Source: Clostridia bacterium
Lineage (GTDB): Bacteria; Bacillota_A; Clostridia; Oscillospirales; Acutalibacteraceae
NCBI GenBank assembly: GCA_017390825.1
Contig: JAFPAK010000258.1
Span: 1-10,499, forward strand
Direction: 5' to 3'
DNA length: 10,499 nt
Below are positions 7,750 to 10,499 of this stretch, piece after piece. Below the pieces are notes generated by a model. It worked only from the letters and a program-made list of their open reading frames with translations, had not been told where the DNA came from and did not search any database. The position numbers and the translations under genes are program-made. The first letter of the stretch is position 1, and every line of letters begins with the position of its first letter.

Positions 7750-7795
7750 AACGCTCACTGTGTTTATTTAATAATATACACAGGGGGCGTTTTTT
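7750..7795 (+). terminator. Intrinsic terminator after prfB, overlapping the yunB ribosome binding site
   Basis: AACGCTCACTGTGT (7750-7763) pairs with ACACAGGGGGCGTT (7778-7791): 14 positions with one mismatch and one G.U, around an AT-rich 14-base loop, with six T residues at 7790-7795. This is a good rho-independent terminator ten bases after the prfB stop. Its 3' arm contains AGGGGG (7782-7787), the only ribosome binding site for the yunB ATG at 7796, so folding would also mask yunB translation. Confidence 0.85.
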
Positions 7796-8425
7796 ATGCG
7801 GAGAAAACGAGTACAAATTCTAAGGTTCAGGCTGATGGTGGCAGGAATATTGATCCTTGTGTGTGTTTTGTGCTTTGCTTGCAGCGATAACACTGGATTT
7901 TTAATACAAAAAGCTGCCTGCGATACTGCCAAAACCGTGGTAAACAGAGAGATAAATAAGAGGATGAAGGAGTTGGTTTGTGAAGTTGAGTATAGCGATT
8001 TTGTCAGCACAGTTTATGATAATGACGGGAATGTAAAATCGGCAGAGCTTAATTCGACCGAGGTAAACAAATTCGTGGCGCAGGTAAATCTTGAGATAGC
8101 TGATGCGGTTTCTGGATATGATACCGGAACTCTTAAGATACGCATTGGTACTTTCACCGGAAATGAATATATGTCCGGCAAGGGCCCTTATGTGAATTTA
8201 AAATACAGTCTTGTATGTACGCCTGCAACCGAGCTTAAAGATAGCTTTGTAAGTGTGGGAATAAATCAAACGAAGCATTCTGTATATTTGCATATTACAA
8301 CAAAAATTTCTGTACTTATCCCATGGTATGATACATATACTGAACTTGAAAACTCTTTTGTTATAGCTGAAACAATTATAGTCGGCGATGTTCCCGAAAC
8401 CTATTTGAATTTAGAAAATAGTTGA
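7796..8425 (+). CDS. yunB: YunB-family sporulation protein
   Basis: This 209-residue protein matches the YunB sporulation family as I know it. In Bacillus subtilis yunB is a mother-cell (SigE-controlled) gene; its biochemical function is not established. It has a basic N-terminus (MRRKRVQILRFR), one hydrophobic segment (about 14-29) that would anchor it in the membrane, and an outer domain. The most diagnostic parts are SGKGPYVNLKY (127-137), GINQTKHSVYLHITTKI (155-171) and AETIIVGDVPETYLN (191-205). The start is uncertain. ATG 7796 keeps the basic-plus-hydrophobic topology but its AGGGGG ribosome binding site sits in the prfB terminator stem. ATG 7835 (residue 14) has TAAGG nine bases upstream but would remove the basic residues. 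No SigE-type promoter could be recognised with confidence. The gene implies a spore-forming lineage or one descended from it. Confidence 0.82.
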   Translation: MRRKRVQILRFRLMVAGILILVCVLCFACSDNTGFLIQKAACDTAKTVVNREINKRMKELVCEVEYSDFVSTVYDNDGNVKSAELNSTEVNKFVAQVNLEIADAVSGYDTGTLKIRIGTFTGNEYMSGKGPYVNLKYSLVCTPATELKDSFVSVGINQTKHSVYLHITTKISVLIPWYDTYTELENSFVIAETIIVGDVPETYLNLENS

Positions 8426-8486
8426 TACTTATTTCAATTTTCGCTAATTTTTACACATCTGCGGTCATATAATTTACTGATGACCC

Positions 8487-8505
8487 AAATTTAATGAAAT
8501 TTAAT
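8487..8505 (+). repeat. Tandem 9-bp direct repeat upstream of the glgC promoter
   Basis: AAATTTAAT occurs at 8487-8495 and again at 8497-8505 with one base between, giving a 10-bp period, about one helical turn. It lies about 30 bases upstream of the putative -35 box. It could be an UP-like AT-rich element or a regulator site, or simply low-complexity AT sequence. Confidence 0.5.
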
Positions 8506-8536
8506 TAGAAAATCATATATTTTTTACAAAAAGTAC

Positions 8537-8565
8537 TTGAAATTTTATTGGTAATTTGTTAAACT
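8537..8565 (+). promoter_or_regulatory. Probable promoter for glgC-glgD
   Basis: TTGAAA (8537-8542) is followed after 17 bases by TAAACT (8560-8565), a moderate SigA-type promoter. Better -10-like hexamers lie just downstream, TATACT (8565-8570) and TATAAT (8576-8581), but they lack a well-spaced -35 box, so the exact start is uncertain. The resulting leader would be about 100 bases long. Confidence 0.5.
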
Positions 8566-8657
8566 ATACTATAGATATAATATATATTAAATCAATACAT
8601 ACCGTTTTCATACCATTGAGAATTCGGTTTGTATGGTTGCGTTTATTAAGGAAAAGA

Positions 8658-8681
8658 ATGAGAGGAGCGAAAACAGTATGA
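8658..8681 (+). CDS. Possible seven-codon upstream ORF coupled to glgC
   Basis: An ATG at 8658 preceded by AAGGA (8648-8652, five-base spacing) opens a tiny frame encoding MRGAKTV. Its TGA stop (8679-8681) overlaps the glgC start codon in an ATGA junction. The glgC ribosome binding site GAGGAG (8662-8667) lies inside this frame. The arrangement is seen directly. That it is translated or affects glgC is inference, and a chance start codon is quite possible. Confidence 0.25.
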   Translation: MRGAKTV

Positions 8682-9874
8682 TTTTCAAAAAAGAATGCGT
8701 TGCCATGCTGCTTGCAGGAGGTGAGGGGAGCAGATTAGGTGCGCTGACTCGAAAGGTGGCGAAACCGGCAGTTCCTTTCGGGGGAAAATACAGGATCATA
8801 GATTTTCCTCTTTCCAACTGCACAAACTCAGGCATTGATACAGTCGGTGTTTTGACCCAGTATCAGCCGCTTGAACTTAATGATTACATTGGTTCGGGTA
8901 CTCCTTGGGATTTGGATCGCAATACCGGCGGTGTACATGTATTACCTCCTTTCCAGCGAAAAACGGGTGCTGATTGGTACAAGGGTACTGCTAATGCGAT
9001 CTATCAGAATATTCATTTTATCGAGCGGTATGATCCCGAGTATGTGCTTGTGCTTTCAGGTGATCATATTTATAAAATGGACTATTCGGATATGATAGAT
9101 TATCATAAAGAGCATAATGCCGATTGTACAATTGCAGTTCTTGAGGTTTCAATGCAGGAGGCTTCACGCTTCGGTATTATGAACACCAATCCGGACAACA
9201 GCGTATATGAGTTTGAAGAGAAGCCCAAGAATCCGAAGAGTAACAAGGCTTCAATGGGTATTTACATATTCTCATGGAAAGAGCTTCGTAAATATCTTAT
9301 CGATGATGAGGCTGATCCTAATTCAAGCAACGATTTTGGTAAAAACATAATTCCTGCCATGCTTAATGACGGTAAAAAACTCATGGCTTACGATTTCGAT
9401 GGCTATTGGAAGGATGTTGGTACTATCGATAGCCTTTGGGATGCCAACATGGATATACTTAATCCCAAAATTCCGCTTGAACTTGACGATCCCGATTGGC
9501 GTATCTATGCAAGAACAAGAGCGTTGCCGCCTCATTATGTATCGAATGAAGCAAAGGTACAGAATTCACTTGTCAGCGAGGGCTGCTATGTGGGCGGTGA
9601 TGTTTACGACTCGGTGCTGTTTACCGGTGCAGAGGTAGAAAAGGGCGCAGTTGTGCGTGACAGTGTTGTAATGCCGGGCGCAAAAATCGAAAAAGGCGCA
9701 ATAGTTCAGTATGCTATCGTTGCAGAAAATGCAGTAATAAAAAGCGGCGCAGTAGTAGGTAAGCGCCCTGAGGAAGCAGAGAATATTGAGGATTGGGGCG
9801 TGGCAACTATAGGCCCCGGCATCGTTGTCGGTGAAAATGAAACAGTGCCGCCATGTGCAATGCTCGGCATATAA
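8678..9874 (+). CDS. glgC: GlgC, glucose-1-phosphate adenylyltransferase (catalytic subunit)
   Basis: GlgC makes ADP-glucose from ATP and glucose-1-phosphate, the committed step of glycogen synthesis. ATG at 8678 is chosen because GAGGAG (8662-8667) lies ten bases upstream and the protein then begins [15 protein letters not shown], as in the family. An in-frame ATG at 8633 has no ribosome binding site. The 398-residue protein has the nucleotidyltransferase loop LAGGEGSRL (12-20), [20 protein letters not shown] (29-48), WYKGTANAI (100-108), the metal/catalytic SGDHIYKMD (127-135), FEEKP (179-183), ASMGIYIF (191-198) and [12 protein letters not shown] (246-257). A left-handed beta-helix domain follows, with hexapeptide repeats from about 290 to the end. 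All expected motifs are present. The next gene encodes the paired GlgD subunit, so the working enzyme is probably a GlgC/GlgD hetero-oligomer as shown for other Firmicutes. Confidence 0.96.
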   Translation: MIFKKECVAMLLAGGEGSRLGALTRKVAKPAVPFGGKYRIIDFPLSNCTNSGIDTVGVLTQYQPLELNDYIGSGTPWDLDRNTGGVHVLPPFQRKTGADWYKGTANAIYQNIHFIERYDPEYVLVLSGDHIYKMDYSDMIDYHKEHNADCTIAVLEVSMQEASRFGIMNTNPDNSVYEFEEKPKNPKSNKASMGIYIFSWKELRKYLIDDEADPNSSNDFGKNIIPAMLNDGKKLMAYDFDGYWKDVGTIDSLWDANMDILNPKIPLELDDPDWRIYARTRALPPHYVSNEAKVQNSLVSEGCYVGGDVYDSVLFTGAEVEKGAVVRDSVVMPGAKIEKGAIVQYAIVAENAVIKSGAVVGKRPEEAENIEDWGVATIGPGIVVGENETVPPCAMLGI

Positions 9875-9960
9875 TTTGTATTTTTCGCACCAGCTCTTGT
9901 AAGGCTCGTACAAACGCTGGATAAATATATAAAATGAGTCGGAAAGGCACAGATTGAAAA
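9875..9960 (+). promoter_or_regulatory. glgC-glgD intercistronic region with imperfect hairpin
   Basis: The 86-base gap contains CCAGC (9890-9894) and TTGTA (9897-9901) pairing with GCTGG (9916-9920) and TACAA (9909-9913), separated by a 2x2 internal loop and closed by a 7-base loop. No T-run follows, so it is not a terminator. An RNA stability or processing element between the two cistrons is one reading. The glgD ribosome binding site AAAGG (9943-9947) is 13 bases from its ATG, longer than usual. Confidence 0.4.
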
Positions 9961-10499
9961 ATGAAAAATTCACGAGTAATGGGTGTTGTGTTCTGTAACA
10001 CAACAGATTCTAAATTACCTGAGCTTACAACACAAAGAACAATGGGTTCCGTTCCATTTGGTTGCCGTTATCGTCTTGTAGACTTTATTTTGTCGGAAAT
10101 GGTGAACGCAGGCATCCGAAGAGTCGGACTTATCACAAAACGCAACTATCAGTCGTTGGCGGATCATGTAGGTAACGGTCATCCGTGGGATCTTGCTCAC
10201 AAGACCGGCGGATTGTTTATGCTCTCACCGTATTCATATGCACAGGGCGGTGTATACAAGGGTAAAATGGATGCACTCAATAACAGTATGAGCTTTTTTG
10301 AGCATTCAAAAGAGGATTATGTTATTTTCGGTACATCTAATGTAATATCCAACTTCAATGTGTCGGATATGATAGATAAACATATCGACAGCGGCGCAGA
10401 TATTACGATAGCGTATAAAGAAGGCTTAAATGCTGAATATTCTTTAAAGCTTGACGGCGACCGTGTAGTAGATATCAGTGAAAATATTGATAATGAAGC
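9961..10499 (+). CDS. glgD: GlgD, glucose-1-phosphate adenylyltransferase regulatory subunit (partial, 3' end outside window)
   Basis: The frame is open from ATG 9961 to the window end (179 complete codons), so the C-terminal half is missing only because the window stops. GlgD is the paralogue of GlgC that in Firmicutes stimulates or modulates ADP-glucose synthesis in a GlgC/GlgD complex. The start MKNSRVMGVVFCNTTDSKLPELT followed by RTMGSVPFGCRYRLVDFILSEMVNAGI (26-52) is characteristic. The GlgC-type loop GGxGxRL is absent. The Glg[10 protein letters not shown] segment is replaced by FGTSNVISNFN (123-133), with no aspartate at the catalytic position, and the basic KPA segment is RTMGS. This degeneration supports a regulatory rather than fully catalytic role. 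HPWDLAHKTGG (74-84) and YKGKMDALNNS (99-109) still align with GlgC. It is probably co-transcribed with glgC. Confidence 0.93.
   Translation, partial: MKNSRVMGVVFCNTTDSKLPELTTQRTMGSVPFGCRYRLVDFILSEMVNAGIRRVGLITKRNYQSLADHVGNGHPWDLAHKTGGLFMLSPYSYAQGGVYKGKMDALNNSMSFFEHSKEDYVIFGTSNVISNFNVSDMIDKHIDSGADITIAYKEGLNAEYSLKLDGDRVVDISENIDNE

Larger units (their letters stand above)
8426..8677. other. AT-rich intergenic region, yunB to glgC
   Basis: This 252-base stretch holds no credible protein gene longer than the seven-codon ORF listed separately. It contains a weak 6-bp inverted repeat GGTCAT/ATGACC (8463-8468 and 8480-8485) without a T-run, so it is not a convincing yunB terminator. It also contains a tandem 9-bp direct repeat (8487-8505), a probable promoter (8537-8565) and a leader of roughly 100 bases to glgC. 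No RNA gene or known riboswitch fold was recognised. Confidence 0.6.

Noticed and set aside
7772..7782. SigE-like -10 sequence (ATACA core) before yunB
   Set aside because: A start from it would fall inside the yunB ribosome binding site, and no matching -35 element was found at the right distance.
8463..8485. GGTCAT/ATGACC inverted repeat as a yunB terminator
   Set aside because: The stem is only six base pairs with an 11-base loop and no T-run follows. It could equally be a chance repeat.
8633..8677. Extended glgC start at ATG 8633
   Set aside because: No ribosome binding site precedes it, and the family N-terminus begins just before the [10 protein letters not shown] loop, matching ATG 8678 with GAGGAG upstream.
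9566..10003. Minus-strand 145-codon open frame across the end of glgC and the glgD start
   Set aside because: It is antisense to conserved glgC and glgD sequence, very rich in Cys, Tyr and Phe as expected from an antisense artefact, and lacks a convincing ribosome binding site.
1..10499. A novel defence, mobile or biosynthetic system hidden in the window
   Set aside because: All long frames on the + strand belong to well-known housekeeping, sporulation or glycogen genes, and the gaps are short. I saw no transposase, integrase, repeat array or unassigned gene cluster.

Overview
The window is ordinary chromosomal backbone from a low-to-mid-GC, Gram-positive-type anaerobe, most likely a Clostridia member (Ruminococcaceae/Oscillospirales-like). 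Four things suggest this: the gene order ftsW-murG-murA-ftsQ-ftsZ, the GlgC/GlgD two-subunit ADP-glucose pyrophosphorylase typical of Firmicutes, a YunB-family sporulation protein, and strong purine-rich ribosome binding sites. The lineage is inferred from gene content, not from a database match. Every gene lies on the + strand, and I saw no RNA genes, mobile elements or CRISPR arrays.

Bases 1-4471 are the distal end of a division and cell wall (dcw) cluster: ftsW (SEDS glycan polymerase), murG (lipid II synthesis), murA (first committed step of peptidoglycan precursor synthesis) and ftsQ/divIB (divisome membrane protein). Spacing is tight except for a 68-nt murG-murA gap, which can fold into a long hairpin around the murA ribosome binding site. 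ftsZ (4578-5618) follows behind its own near-consensus housekeeping promoter and ends at a strong intrinsic terminator. There is no ftsA between ftsQ and ftsZ.

Bases 5692-7739 hold a two-gene translation module: prmA (ribosomal protein L11 methyltransferase) and prfB (release factor 2, without the programmed frameshift). It ends in a terminator hairpin whose 3' arm contains the ribosome binding site of the next gene, yunB (7796-8425), a membrane-anchored sporulation protein.

After a 252-nt AT-rich regulatory gap comes a glycogen synthesis operon: glgC (complete) and glgD (cut by the window end). GlgC keeps its nucleotide-binding and catalytic motifs. GlgD has lost several of them, as expected for a regulatory subunit. 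A sporulation gene next to glycogen (granulose) genes fits the link between granulose storage and sporulation in clostridia, but adjacency alone does not show co-regulation.

I found no convincing undescribed system. The points most worth a second look are cis-regulatory: hairpins placed directly on or against ribosome binding sites before murA, prmA and yunB; a possible seven-codon upstream ORF coupled to glgC; and an unusually cysteine-rich MurA.
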